From: an uncultured Lachnospiraceae bacterium
Lineage (GTDB): Bacteria > Bacillota > Clostridia > Lachnospirales > Lachnospiraceae
Direction: 5' to 3'
DNA: 56,780 nt
Assembly (NCBI GenBank): GCA_902760755.1
Contig: CACWHK010000011.1
Span: 1-56,780 of the forward strand
A program made the position numbers and the translations under genes. The notes beneath the pieces were generated by a model. The model saw only the letters and a list, made by a program, of their open reading frames with translations, had not been told where the DNA came from and did not search any database. The stretch's first letter is position 1. Every line of letters begins with the position of its first letter. Shown in pieces: positions 18,108-25,559 of the stretch.

Positions 18108-19451
18108 TCATGTGAGAAGTACCTTTCGTTTCTCACGTCGGACGATCAGGATATAGGCCGTGATCAGGAAGAGGTCCGCTGCGATCCAGGCAGCCGGGTT
18201 TGCCAGACAGGCTGCGGGATAACCGTAAAGCGGAACGAAGACGAAGCCCACCAGCGCGCGGGCAACCATTTCAAAGAATCCGGCGGTGATGGCCAGCAGG
18301 GAGTAGCCCATGCCCTGGATCATGAACCGGACGATATTTACGATAGCCAGCAGGAAGTAGAAGATGGAATTATACTTCAGCAGAAGATGCGCATTTTCTT
18401 CGGTAAACTGGTCCGGCTGATCCATGAAGAGCCGTGACAGGGCTCCTCCGAAGAGGAAGAGGATCCCGCATGCCACCACGGCATAGACGAAGCCGTAGAA
18501 GAGCAGTGCGAAAAGACCCTTGTTGATCCGGTCGGGCCTTCCGGCACCGATATTCTGTCCGCCGTAGGTCGCTGCGGTATTGCCCAGAGCCTCGTAGGGG
18601 CAGCAGAAGAAGATGGAGATCTTCTGTCCGGCGGTCATGGCTGCGACATACGCAGAGCCCAGTCCGTTCACGGCGGTCTGCAGAATGACGCTTCCGATGG
18701 CGGTGATGGAGTACTGCAGTCCCATGGGGAGTCCCTGCAGCAGCAGGCGTCCCACGTGAGGGAAGGAGAGACGGCTTTCGCCGGGCTCCATCCGGAGGAT
18801 CCGGAAGCGCTTCCTCATGTAAAAGAGGCAGAGGAAGCCGGACACTCCCTGAGAGATCACGGTGGCCCAGGCCGGTCCGGCAATCCCGAAGGGGCGGACG
18901 AAGGCAAGGTCCAGAAGGATATTCAGCAGGGAGGAAATGATCAGGAAGTAAAGCGGTGTCTTGCTGTCTCCCATGGCCCGCACCACGCTGGCACAGAGGT
19001 TGTACATGATGGTGAGGGGGATTCCCATGAAGAGGATGGAGACGTAGGTATAGGATCCGTCATAAATGTCAGACGGCGTGTTCATGGCCTGCAGGATGTT
19101 ATCGCAGAGGATCAGCACCGTGGTGGTAATGATGACCGAGAGGCCTATGGAGGTCCAGGCGGCGTTTGCCACGTAGCGGCGCATTTCACTGTAATCCCTG
19201 GCACCGAAGCGCTGGGCTATGGGGATGCCGAAGCCGGCACAAAGACCGAGGCAGAGACCGATGATCATAAAGCAGATGGAGCCGGTCGCGCCCACGGAAG
19301 CAAGGGCAGTTTTCCCAAGATACTGCCCGATGATCACGGTGTCAACCATGTTATAGAATTGTTGAAACAGATTCCCCAGAAGCAGCGGAACTGCGAACCG
19401 CAGGATGTGCTTCGCCGGGGAGCCCGTGGTCATGTCAACGGTCTTAGCCAC
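18108..19451 (-). CDS. MATE-family multidrug/toxin efflux transporter
   Basis: 447 residues with about twelve hydrophobic segments in two halves. The start region (VDMTTGSPAKHILRFAVPLL, then LGNLFQQFYNMVDTVIIGQY) and GFGIPIAQRFGARDYSEMRR are typical of the DinF/NorM-type MATE family. These are cation-coupled antiporters in the cytoplasmic membrane; the substrate cannot be told. The start is GTG, with GGAGA eight bases upstream. A good -10 (TATAAT on the minus strand, 19487-19492) lies 36 bp upstream, with a poor -35. It may also receive transcription from dus, which lies upstream on the same strand. Confidence 0.93.
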   Translation of the reverse strand: MAKTVDMTTGSPAKHILRFAVPLLLGNLFQQFYNMVDTVIIGQYLGKTALASVGATGSICFMIIGLCLGLCAGFGIPIAQRFGARDYSEMRRYVANAAWTSIGLSVIITTTVLILCDNILQAMNTPSDIYDGSYTYVSILFMGIPLTIMYNLCASVVRAMGDSKTPLYFLIISSLLNILLDLAFVRPFGIAGPAWATVISQGVSGFLCLFYMRKRFRILRMEPGESRLSFPHVGRLLLQGLPMGLQYSITAIGSVILQTAVNGLGSAYVAAMTAGQKISIFFCCPYEALGNTAATYGGQNIGAGRPDRINKGLFALLFYGFVYAVVACGILFLFGGALSRLFMDQPDQFTEENAHLLLKYNSIFYFLLAIVNIVRFMIQGMGYSLLAITAGFFEMVARALVGFVFVPLYGYPAACLANPAAWIAADLFLITAYILIVRREKRKVLLT

Positions 19452-19579
19452 GTGTTGTCTCCTGCCTTAAGCTTTGTTCTGGTTTGATTATAGTACGCTG
19501 CGGATCGTTTGATATTCGATTCCGGCGTTTTCTTTCAAAAATACGATGTTTGTTGCAGGCAGTTTTCCTGCAGGTTTGC

Positions 19580-20569
19580 CTAGCGTAGAAGCATATTCAC
19601 CACGTCCCGGTACTCTGCCAGAGTCTTTGTCTTCCAGAGGGGACGCATGGCAGCATCGGAAAGCCCTGCATAGACCTTCATGTAGGCCCAAAGCTCCTTT
19701 AACTTCATCAGAGCCGGGCCCTCGCGGTCCATTTCCGCGCGATAGCCCTCATAAAGAAGGTCCAGGAAATGTCGGAAGGTTTCGCGGTCGTAGGGCTCTT
19801 CGGTAATCTCCTCCCGGGCGATGGTGTCTTCCTCGGCGAAGTACGCGGAGAGCGGACGGATCAATCCCGGATTCCAGAGAAGGCCACGCCCCAGCATGAG
19901 GGCGGAGAGCTTCGGGAATTCCTTTGCCAGCCGTTTTGCATCCTCCAACGTGCGGATATCACCGTTGTAGCAAAGCCGTAAGGAGGGCTCGCCATGCCCC
20001 TTCGCGTCTATAATTTCCGTTATCCTTTGGTAGGCCGTTCGGAAGGCGTCCATATGCACCTTCCCCTTATAGAACTCCTTCTGCAGGCGGGGGTGGATGA
20101 TAAGCTCCGTCATGGGATACTTCAGAAGTACCTCCCGGATATCCTCCCACTCGTTCTCGGAGGAGATGCCGATCCTGCACTTCACCGAGACGGGAAGGGG
20201 AGACTGGTCATAGATCTCGCCTAAAAGACGGTCCAGCTCCTTCGGCTCCCGCAGGGCTCCGGCCCCGCGCTTCTTGGCAACCACCGTGCCGGAGGGACAG
20301 CCCAGATTCAGGTTTACCTCCCGGTAGCCGAAGTCCTTCATGGTATTTGCAATCATGACGAAGATCTTCGAGCGGTTGGTGAGGATCTGCGGCACCACTT
20401 GCAGTCCTTCGTTATGCTCGGGCAGGACATCGGCGTGCTCGATATGGTTCAGGGACGAATTCGACAGGAAGGGCGTGAAGTAGGTGTCGATCCCGCCGTA
20501 GCAGGCCGCGTATGCATTTCGGAATACGTATCCGGTGATCCCCTCCATGGGGGCAAAGTATAGCTTCAT
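19580..20569 (-). CDS. dus: tRNA-dihydrouridine synthase
   Basis: 329 residues. It has the Dus motifs MKLYFAPMEGITGYVFRNAY (FMN site), NLNLGCPSGTVVAKKRGAGA (the catalytic Cys and the conserved KxGAG), SVKCRIG, and YNGDIRTLEDAKRL, with GRGLLWNPGL near the end. It reduces uridine to dihydrouridine in tRNA D-loops using FMN. The start at 20569 is supported by AAGGAG eight bases before it; an in-frame extension to 20608 lacks a site. It has its own consensus promoter. Confidence 0.93.
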   Translation of the reverse strand: MKLYFAPMEGITGYVFRNAYAACYGGIDTYFTPFLSNSSLNHIEHADVLPEHNEGLQVVPQILTNRSKIFVMIANTMKDFGYREVNLNLGCPSGTVVAKKRGAGALREPKELDRLLGEIYDQSPLPVSVKCRIGISSENEWEDIREVLLKYPMTELIIHPRLQKEFYKGKVHMDAFRTAYQRITEIIDAKGHGEPSLRLCYNGDIRTLEDAKRLAKEFPKLSALMLGRGLLWNPGLIRPLSAYFAEEDTIAREEITEEPYDRETFRHFLDLLYEGYRAEMDREGPALMKLKELWAYMKVYAGLSDAAMRPLWKTKTLAEYRDVVNMLLR

Positions 20570-20606
20570 CAGAAAGGCTCCTTCCGTAAGGAAATGTGTC
20601 CTAACC

Positions 20607-20635
20607 AATGTAGCCTATGGCGGTACATTTGTCAA
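20607..20635 (-). promoter_or_regulatory. Promoter for dus
   Basis: On the minus strand TTGACA (20635-20630), a 17-bp spacer, TACATT (20612-20607). Confidence 0.75.
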
Positions 20636-20671
20636 AAATAAAATGGAATGAAAAACCGGCTGAAAAAAAGC

Positions 20672-20700
20672 TTGACTTTTACGATTTAATGCGGTAAAGT
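20672..20700 (+). promoter_or_regulatory. Promoter for the CaCA exchanger
   Basis: TTGACT (20672-20677), 17-bp spacer, TAAAGT (20695-20700). It is 194 bp before the gene start, so the transcript has a long leader. Confidence 0.7.
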
Positions 20701-20706
20701 GATAAA

Positions 20707-20893
20707 GCGTTGAGCGCGGAAGGGTAAGTGAGTTATTCCGGAAGCGTAAAGAGCAGTGGAAACGTTCGATATTTGCACGAAAATCGCGGCTTCGTGCAGG
20801 GAATGCCCCTTGACGCAGGCAGGAAAATGGAATAGTCTATATCCGTGTGCGAACTCACACATTTTTCTTTTTGGAAGAAATCGGAGGAGCAGG
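20707..20893 (+). promoter_or_regulatory. Structured 5' leader of the CaCA exchanger
   Basis: The untranslated leader has a perfect 8-bp stem TGCACGAA / TTCGTGCA (20774-20781 with 20791-20798), then GGG-AATG-CCC, and close to the gene GTGTG / CACAC (20845-20849 with 20856-20860) followed by ATTTTTCTTTTT, which looks like an attenuator. I do not recognise a known riboswitch class. Confidence 0.4.
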
Positions 20894-21880
20894 ATGAAGA
20901 TACTATTGGATATACTAATCCTTCTTGCGGGCTTTGTGGGACTGATCAAGGGCGCGGACTGGTTTGTGGACGGCAGTGCAGCCGTGGCAAAACGGTTCCA
21001 TGTTCCGGGGGTGATCATCGGTCTTACCATCGTGGCCATGGGAACCTCGGCACCGGAGCTGGCAGTCAGTACCTCGGCAGCCATTCAGGGGTCCAACGAG
21101 ATCGCCATCAGTAACGTGATCGGATCGAACCTCTTTAACCTTCTGATGGTGCTCGGCATCTGTGCCATCATTCATTCGGTACCGGTGGATAAGGTGATCC
21201 TGAAGCGGGATTATCCCGTGAATCTGGGGATCACGATCGTACTGTTCCTGTTTGCGGGACTTCCGGCACTGTTAAACGGAGACCTTTTCAGTCACGAGAT
21301 GACCGAGGATGTGGGAAATGTCAGCCGTGTCTGCGGAATCACCTTCCTCCTGATCTTTGCAGCCTATATCTTTTTCCTGATCCGGGACGCAAAGAAGAAC
21401 AAGCTTGAGGAAGAGGAGGAGGAAGCGGAGCCCATGGCTCCCTGGAAATGTGTGCTTCTCATCCTGATCGGAATCGGCCTTATCGTAGGCGGTGGAGAAG
21501 CAGTGGTCTACGGCGCGAAGGAGATCGCACTGGCAGCCGGTATGTCGGAGACGCTGGTAGGTCTTACCATCGTGGCTCTCGGAACCAGTCTTCCTGAGCT
21601 GGTAACCTCCATCGTTGCGGCCCATAAGGGCCAGGTGGATATGGCGGTGGGCAACTGTATCGGTTCCAACATTTTCAATATCCTGCTGATCCTGGGTGTT
21701 TCCACAACGATCCATCCCATCGGAGTCAACGTCGCAAATATCTGGGATCTGATCATTCTGATCGCGGTCAGCATCGTAACGCTGATGTTCTGCATCAACA
21801 AGAAGCGGATCAGCCGGGGAGAAGGCATCGTGATGGTGCTGATGTATGTGGGAAGTATGGTGTTTGCCGTGGTACGTTAA
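20894..21880 (+). CDS. CaCA-family cation/proton or sodium/calcium exchanger
   Basis: 328 residues with ten or so hydrophobic segments and the two inverted alpha repeats of the Ca2+/cation antiporter family: VAMGTSAPELAVSTSA with NVIGSNLFN, and VALGTSLPELVTSIVA with NCIGSNIFN. The acidic loop between the halves reads KLEEEEEEAEPM. By family it exchanges calcium for sodium or protons across the cytoplasmic membrane (YrbG-like). The start is ATG 20894 behind GGAGGAG; an upstream in-frame frame to 20756 lies in the leader. Confidence 0.92.
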   Translation: MKILLDILILLAGFVGLIKGADWFVDGSAAVAKRFHVPGVIIGLTIVAMGTSAPELAVSTSAAIQGSNEIAISNVIGSNLFNLLMVLGICAIIHSVPVDKVILKRDYPVNLGITIVLFLFAGLPALLNGDLFSHEMTEDVGNVSRVCGITFLLIFAAYIFFLIRDAKKNKLEEEEEEAEPMAPWKCVLLILIGIGLIVGGGEAVVYGAKEIALAAGMSETLVGLTIVALGTSLPELVTSIVAAHKGQVDMAVGNCIGSNIFNILLILGVSTTIHPIGVNVANIWDLIILIAVSIVTLMFCINKKRISRGEGIVMVLMYVGSMVFAVVR

Positions 21881-21885
21881 CAGAG

Positions 21886-22059
21886 CTATTCACACACCCG
21901 AATGCGTGATGCATCCGCGTGCTTGCACGCAGGGATGCGAGCATGCATCCGGGGGCTGCGAAGCAGCGAAGCACCGAGCGCAGCAGTTGTGAGCCGTGAA
22001 ACGGCGACAGTCACGCCGCAGGCGTGGATGAACTGCTGCCGTGAGGTGCGCGTGAATAG
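21886..22059. ncRNA. Structured intergenic element A (candidate RNA or structured repeat)
   Basis: A 174-nt multi-stem element. Stems: P1 CTATTCAC/GTGAATAG (21886-21893 with 22052-22059); P2 GCATCC/GGATGC enclosing GCGTG-CTTG-CACGC (21911-21938); P3 GCTGC-GAA-GCAGC (21955-21967); P4 GCACC/GGTGC (21971-21975 with 22045-22049); P5 GCAGCAGTT/AACTGCTGC (21980-21988 with 22031-22039); P6 GCCGT-GAA-ACGGC (21993-22005); P7 CACGCC-GCA-GGCGTG (22012-22026). Element B at 47052 has the same plan with different paired bases. It fills the gap between the exchanger and DAHP synthase. Strand is not known. Confidence 0.7.
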
Positions 22060-22092
22060 TTAAAATCATTATAAAGAAAGAGGACTTACAAC

Positions 22093-23124
22093 ATGGACAT
22101 GAAATTTATTCGTAAACTGCCGACGCCCCAGGAGCTGAAGGAGGAGTTTCCCATCAGCCCGGAGATCGTGGCTGCAAAGGAGAAGCGTGACGCGGAGATC
22201 CGGAAGATCTTTACCGGAGAGAGCGACAAGTTCCTTCTGATCATCGGCCCCTGCTCCGCAGACAATGAGGAGGCGGTTCTTGATTATATGCACCGTCTGG
22301 CCCGTGTGGCTGAGAAGGTGGAGGATAAGATCTTTATCATCCCCCGTGTGTACACCAACAAGCCCCGTACCACAGGCATCGGCTACAAGGGCATGCTGCA
22401 CCAGCCGAATCCGGAGGGAAAGGAAGACCTGCTGGGCGGTATCATTGCCATCCGTGAGATGCATGCAAGAGTCGTTCGTGAGACCGGCTTCACCTGCGCA
22501 GAGGAAATGCTCTACCCGGAGAACCACCGGTACCTGTCCGATCTGCTTTCCTATGTAGCCATCGGAGCACGGTCCGTAGAGGATCAGCAGCACCGTCTGG
22601 TAGCCAGCGGTATTGGAATCCCGGTAGGTATGAAGAACCCCACCGGCGGTGATATGTCCGTAATGATGAACTCCATTATTGCAGCCCAGAGCACCCAGCG
22701 GTTCCTGTACAGAGGCTGGGAGGTAGAAACTCCGGGCAACCCGCTGGCCCATGCCATCATGCGTGGTTACGTCGATAAGTTCGGACGAAACATCCCCAAC
22801 TACCATTACGAAGACCTTCGGGCACTTCTGGATGCCTACGCAGCAAAGCCGGAGATCGTAAACCCGGCCTGCATCGTGGATACGAACCACTCAAACTCCG
22901 GTAAGAAGTACCTGGAGCAGATCCGTATCGCCAAGGATGTGCTGCACAGCCGCAGAGCCTCCGATGATATCCGGAAGCTGGTGAAGGGACTTATGATCGA
23001 GAGCTACATCGAGGATGGAGCACAGAAGATCGGAGAGGGTATCTACGGAAAGTCCATCACCGATCCGTGCCTCGGATGGGAAAAGACAGAACAGCTGATC
23101 TTAGGACTGGCAGATGAGCTGTAA
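22093..23124 (+). CDS. aroF: 3-deoxy-7-phosphoheptulonate (DAHP) synthase, type I alpha
   Basis: 343 residues, the usual length of AroF/G/H enzymes. It has LLIIGPCSADNEEAVLDYM, PRVYTNKPRTTG, GYKGMLHQPNP, a GARSVEDQQHR block, PVGMKNPTGGDMSVMMN, VDTNHSNSGKKYLEQ and GLMIESYIEDGAQK. It condenses phosphoenolpyruvate and erythrose 4-phosphate, the first step of the shikimate pathway. The ATG has GAGGAC upstream. A strong terminator follows. Confidence 0.95.
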   Translation: MDMKFIRKLPTPQELKEEFPISPEIVAAKEKRDAEIRKIFTGESDKFLLIIGPCSADNEEAVLDYMHRLARVAEKVEDKIFIIPRVYTNKPRTTGIGYKGMLHQPNPEGKEDLLGGIIAIREMHARVVRETGFTCAEEMLYPENHRYLSDLLSYVAIGARSVEDQQHRLVASGIGIPVGMKNPTGGDMSVMMNSIIAAQSTQRFLYRGWEVETPGNPLAHAIMRGYVDKFGRNIPNYHYEDLRALLDAYAAKPEIVNPACIVDTNHSNSGKKYLEQIRIAKDVLHSRRASDDIRKLVKGLMIESYIEDGAQKIGEGIYGKSITDPCLGWEKTEQLILGLADEL

Positions 23125-23134
23125 GATAATAATA

Positions 23135-23187
23135 GAGAGAGGGCCGGATCGTACGACATTTAAATGCCGTACGATCCGGCCCTCTCT
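23135..23187. terminator. Long bidirectional terminator after DAHP synthase
   Basis: A perfect 21-bp stem beginning GAGAGAGGGCCGGATCG, with an ATTTAAAT centre, followed by TTTTAAAA. It serves the convergent DAHP synthase and ACT genes. Confidence 0.9.
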
Positions 23188-23197
23188 CTTTTAAAAT

Positions 23198-23602
23198 CTA
23201 GATCATTGCATATCCGCGACTCTTAAGGCATGCCTCCACCTCGGCGTAGCCCTGCGCATGCAGGATGGCCACCGGTGTTGCGTCCTCACGGCTGTAGGAT
23301 ACATAGAGGTAATCCAGATTGATGTTGCTGTCCTCGATATCGATCAGCAGCTGATTGAGACTGCCCACGGCATCCGGGATCTTCACGCCGATCACGCGGG
23401 AGATCTTGCAGGTAAAGCCGTTCTCCTTCAGAAGCTTAAACGCTCTCTCTATCTCATCAACCAGCAGGCGGACGATTCCGTACTCCGCACTGTCGTTGGT
23501 GATCGCGCAGTAGATATTCAGGTTGTTGTCCGTGAGGAGCTGCGTGATCTCCCGCATGGAACCCTTCTTGTTTTCCGCAAAAATTGAAATCTGTTCTACC
23601 AT
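23198..23602 (-). CDS. Tandem ACT-domain protein
   Basis: 134 residues made of two ACT domains: the first begins MVEQISIFAENKKGSMREI (about 1-68), the second begins VIGVKIPDAVGSLNQLL (about 70-134). ACT domains bind amino acids and regulate enzymes; free-standing two-domain forms are common in Clostridia. Sitting convergent to DAHP synthase, it may sense an aromatic amino acid, but that is inference. The start at 23602 has GGAGGCAAC just upstream; a longer frame to 23734 runs through the divergent promoter region. Confidence 0.85.
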   Translation of the reverse strand: MVEQISIFAENKKGSMREITQLLTDNNLNIYCAITNDSAEYGIVRLLVDEIERAFKLLKENGFTCKISRVIGVKIPDAVGSLNQLLIDIEDSNINLDYLYVSYSREDATPVAILHAQGYAEVEACLKSRGYAMI

Positions 23603-23732
23603 TTGTTGCCTCCAAACTGTATAATGGAAATGTGATGCGTCGCGCTCCATTTTAATACAAATGCGCGAGAAAATCCAGCAAATTATGACGGGATAAGGGC
23701 AGGAAATGTCGCCGTTATCCAAAGGAGAGAGC

Positions 23733-24476
23733 ATGAAGAAGCAGATGCTGCACCGGCCGTATATTGCAGTCAGGACCGACTCCGGTAGGATTTCCTACGG
23801 GGGGGATCAGTCATGGCTTTCCACGGCGGAGGAGCGTTCCTTTGGGTGCGGGCTCATCGGGGCAGCGGATATCCTTCGATATCTTCGGGGAAAGCAGGAG
23901 CTGGAGAAGCCGGCGAAGGGTACCGGATTTCTTACGGAAGCCCTGCAATCCGTTGCGGCCTTTGCAGGAACGGCTGTCGGGAAGCAGGAGTATCTGGAGG
24001 AGGTCGAGACTCTGGGGAAGGAGTTTCGGATCCGCGGGAAGCTGGGGATCACGGGCTTCGGCCTGGCCCGGCGCATGAACCGGGTCTTCCGGCGGGAGAG
24101 GCTTCCGTACCGGGCCAAATGGTCCATCGGAAGAAGGCGTCTGGAGAAGCGTCTTCCGGAAATGCTGGAGGCGGATATCCCCGTGCTTCTTTCGGTAGGC
24201 CCCGGGTTCTTCCATAAGGGCCAGAGCCTCGCACTGTACCGTAGGAAGGAAGATGGAAGATATGAGCGTGTGAACTCCATGCGGGATCACTACGTTACCG
24301 TCACCGGACAACTCCGGGCAGAGAGTGTGCAGGGCATCGAAGCGGGAGAGGTACTCCTTCGGATCTCCTCCTGGGGAGAGGAGTTTTATATCCGCTTCGA
24401 TGAATATATGGACCATGTAAAAAAGTATGATAATTTCCTGTTCAGCAGCATCCTCTATATCCGGCGCAGGGGGTAA
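23733..24476 (+). CDS. C39-like cysteine peptidase-fold protein
   Basis: 247 residues. RSFGCGLIGAADILRYL matches the catalytic-Cys region of C39-type papain-fold proteins (usually CGP.A.AN). RDHYVTVTGQL would supply the histidine and ISSWGEEFYIRFDEYM the last part of the fold. No signal peptide, membrane segment or ABC domain is present, so it is cytoplasmic and not a bacteriocin exporter. Substrate unknown. ATG 23733 has AAAGGAGAG before it; the frame from 23706 starts before that site. Confidence 0.6.
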   Translation: MKKQMLHRPYIAVRTDSGRISYGGDQSWLSTAEERSFGCGLIGAADILRYLRGKQELEKPAKGTGFLTEALQSVAAFAGTAVGKQEYLEEVETLGKEFRIRGKLGITGFGLARRMNRVFRRERLPYRAKWSIGRRRLEKRLPEMLEADIPVLLSVGPGFFHKGQSLALYRRKEDGRYERVNSMRDHYVTVTGQLRAESVQGIEAGEVLLRISSWGEEFYIRFDEYMDHVKKYDNFLFSSILYIRRRG

Positions 24477-24519
24477 CCCTGTGGAGCGTGGGGCTGTGGA
24501 ACAGATCAGGAGAGAAACT

Positions 24520-25482
24520 ATGGAAAGATCAGGAGAGAATCAAAGACCGCACATCCTGCTGGTCCTGACCGGCGGAACCATCGGGACCCTGTCGGATGCG
24601 GAGGGGACCAGACGGCTTGCCACGGAAGACGGAGAGGCAGAGCCCATGCTGATCAGAGCCCTTAGGGAACGGGCTCCGGAGGCTGCTCCGGAGGTGACGG
24701 TGCGGGTTCCGTATCAGGTGCTGAGCGAGCATATGACACTCGAATATCTGGAGCGTCTCGCGAACTGCCTTCGGGCGGAGACGCTTACGGAGTATGACGG
24801 AGTCTTTATCACCCACGGCTCCGATACCCTGGCCTTTACGGCTGCATTTCTGGGAGAGCTTCTTCGGGGATGTCCGGTGCCGGTATTCCTGCTGGCAACC
24901 CAGCGGCCCATCGGGGACCCGGGGAGCAACGGAGTGGAGAATACCCTGGCAGCGCTGCAGCTTCTTGGTAGCAGCCGGGGGAGGACAGGAGTGTATGTAA
25001 CCTACCGGAATTCGGACAACATCATGTATCTGCACCGGGCAGAGGAATTAAAGCAGTGTCAGCCCGGAACGGATGACTTCTTCAGTAAATCCATGCAGCC
25101 GGTTCCCGAGAGGGACGGAAGCTGTCAGTGGCCGGAGGGTGAGTTCCCGAAGGGAGAATCGTCCTGGGAACTCCCGGAGACCCGCCTTCGTCCGGATGTT
25201 CTGCTGCTGCACCCCTACGTGGGGATCCGCTATGACTGTATCTCCCTTACCGGGATCCGCGCCGCAGTACATACGCTGTATCACTCCTCCACGGCTCCGA
25301 AGGAGCTGGCGGACTTTCTGGACCGCTGCAGGGAGGCTGGCGTGAAGTGTTATATCCGTCCCTGCGAACCGGAGAACTGTCATTACGAAACCACGGCGGA
25401 GCTACTGGCGCACGGTGCGATCCCCATCAGCGGGATGACGGAGGAAAGCGCCTACATGAAGCTTTTGCTGGGAAAGCTATAA
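24520..25482 (+). CDS. L-asparaginase family protein
   Basis: 320 residues. The first catalytic threonine motif VLTGGTIGTLSD (about 16-27) and the second ITHGSDTLAFTAAFL (about 95-110) match bacterial asparaginases, as does TQRPIGDPGSNGVENTLAAL. It hydrolyses asparagine to aspartate and ammonia. No signal peptide is visible, so it is the cytoplasmic type. The chosen ATG has CAGGAGAG seven bases upstream. It follows the C39-like gene by 43 bp and precedes the GH3 gene by 77 bp. Confidence 0.88.
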   Translation: MERSGENQRPHILLVLTGGTIGTLSDAEGTRRLATEDGEAEPMLIRALRERAPEAAPEVTVRVPYQVLSEHMTLEYLERLANCLRAETLTEYDGVFITHGSDTLAFTAAFLGELLRGCPVPVFLLATQRPIGDPGSNGVENTLAALQLLGSSRGRTGVYVTYRNSDNIMYLHRAEELKQCQPGTDDFFSKSMQPVPERDGSCQWPEGEFPKGESSWELPETRLRPDVLLLHPYVGIRYDCISLTGIRAAVHTLYHSSTAPKELADFLDRCREAGVKCYIRPCEPENCHYETTAELLAHGAIPISGMTEESAYMKLLLGKL

Positions 25483-25559
25483 AAAAACGCATGATTCTGA
25501 TAGACCGGGGAGAGGATCGGAAGGTATAGTCGGAGGTAGTAGTAAGAGGAGGTTAACCT

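Noticed and set aside
18756-19487. 243-residue plus-strand frame opposite the MATE gene
   Set aside because: Its composition (Gly, Asp, His-rich) is typical of an antisense shadow of a membrane protein; no ribosome site.
20810-20838. Second possible promoter (TTGACG, 17 bp, TAGTCT) before the CaCA exchanger
   Set aside because: The -10 matches the consensus at only three positions, and a better promoter lies upstream.
24427-24519. N-terminal extension of the asparaginase overlapping the C39-like gene
   Set aside because: It overlaps the end of a real gene and lacks a ribosome site; CAGGAGAG lies before ATG 24520.
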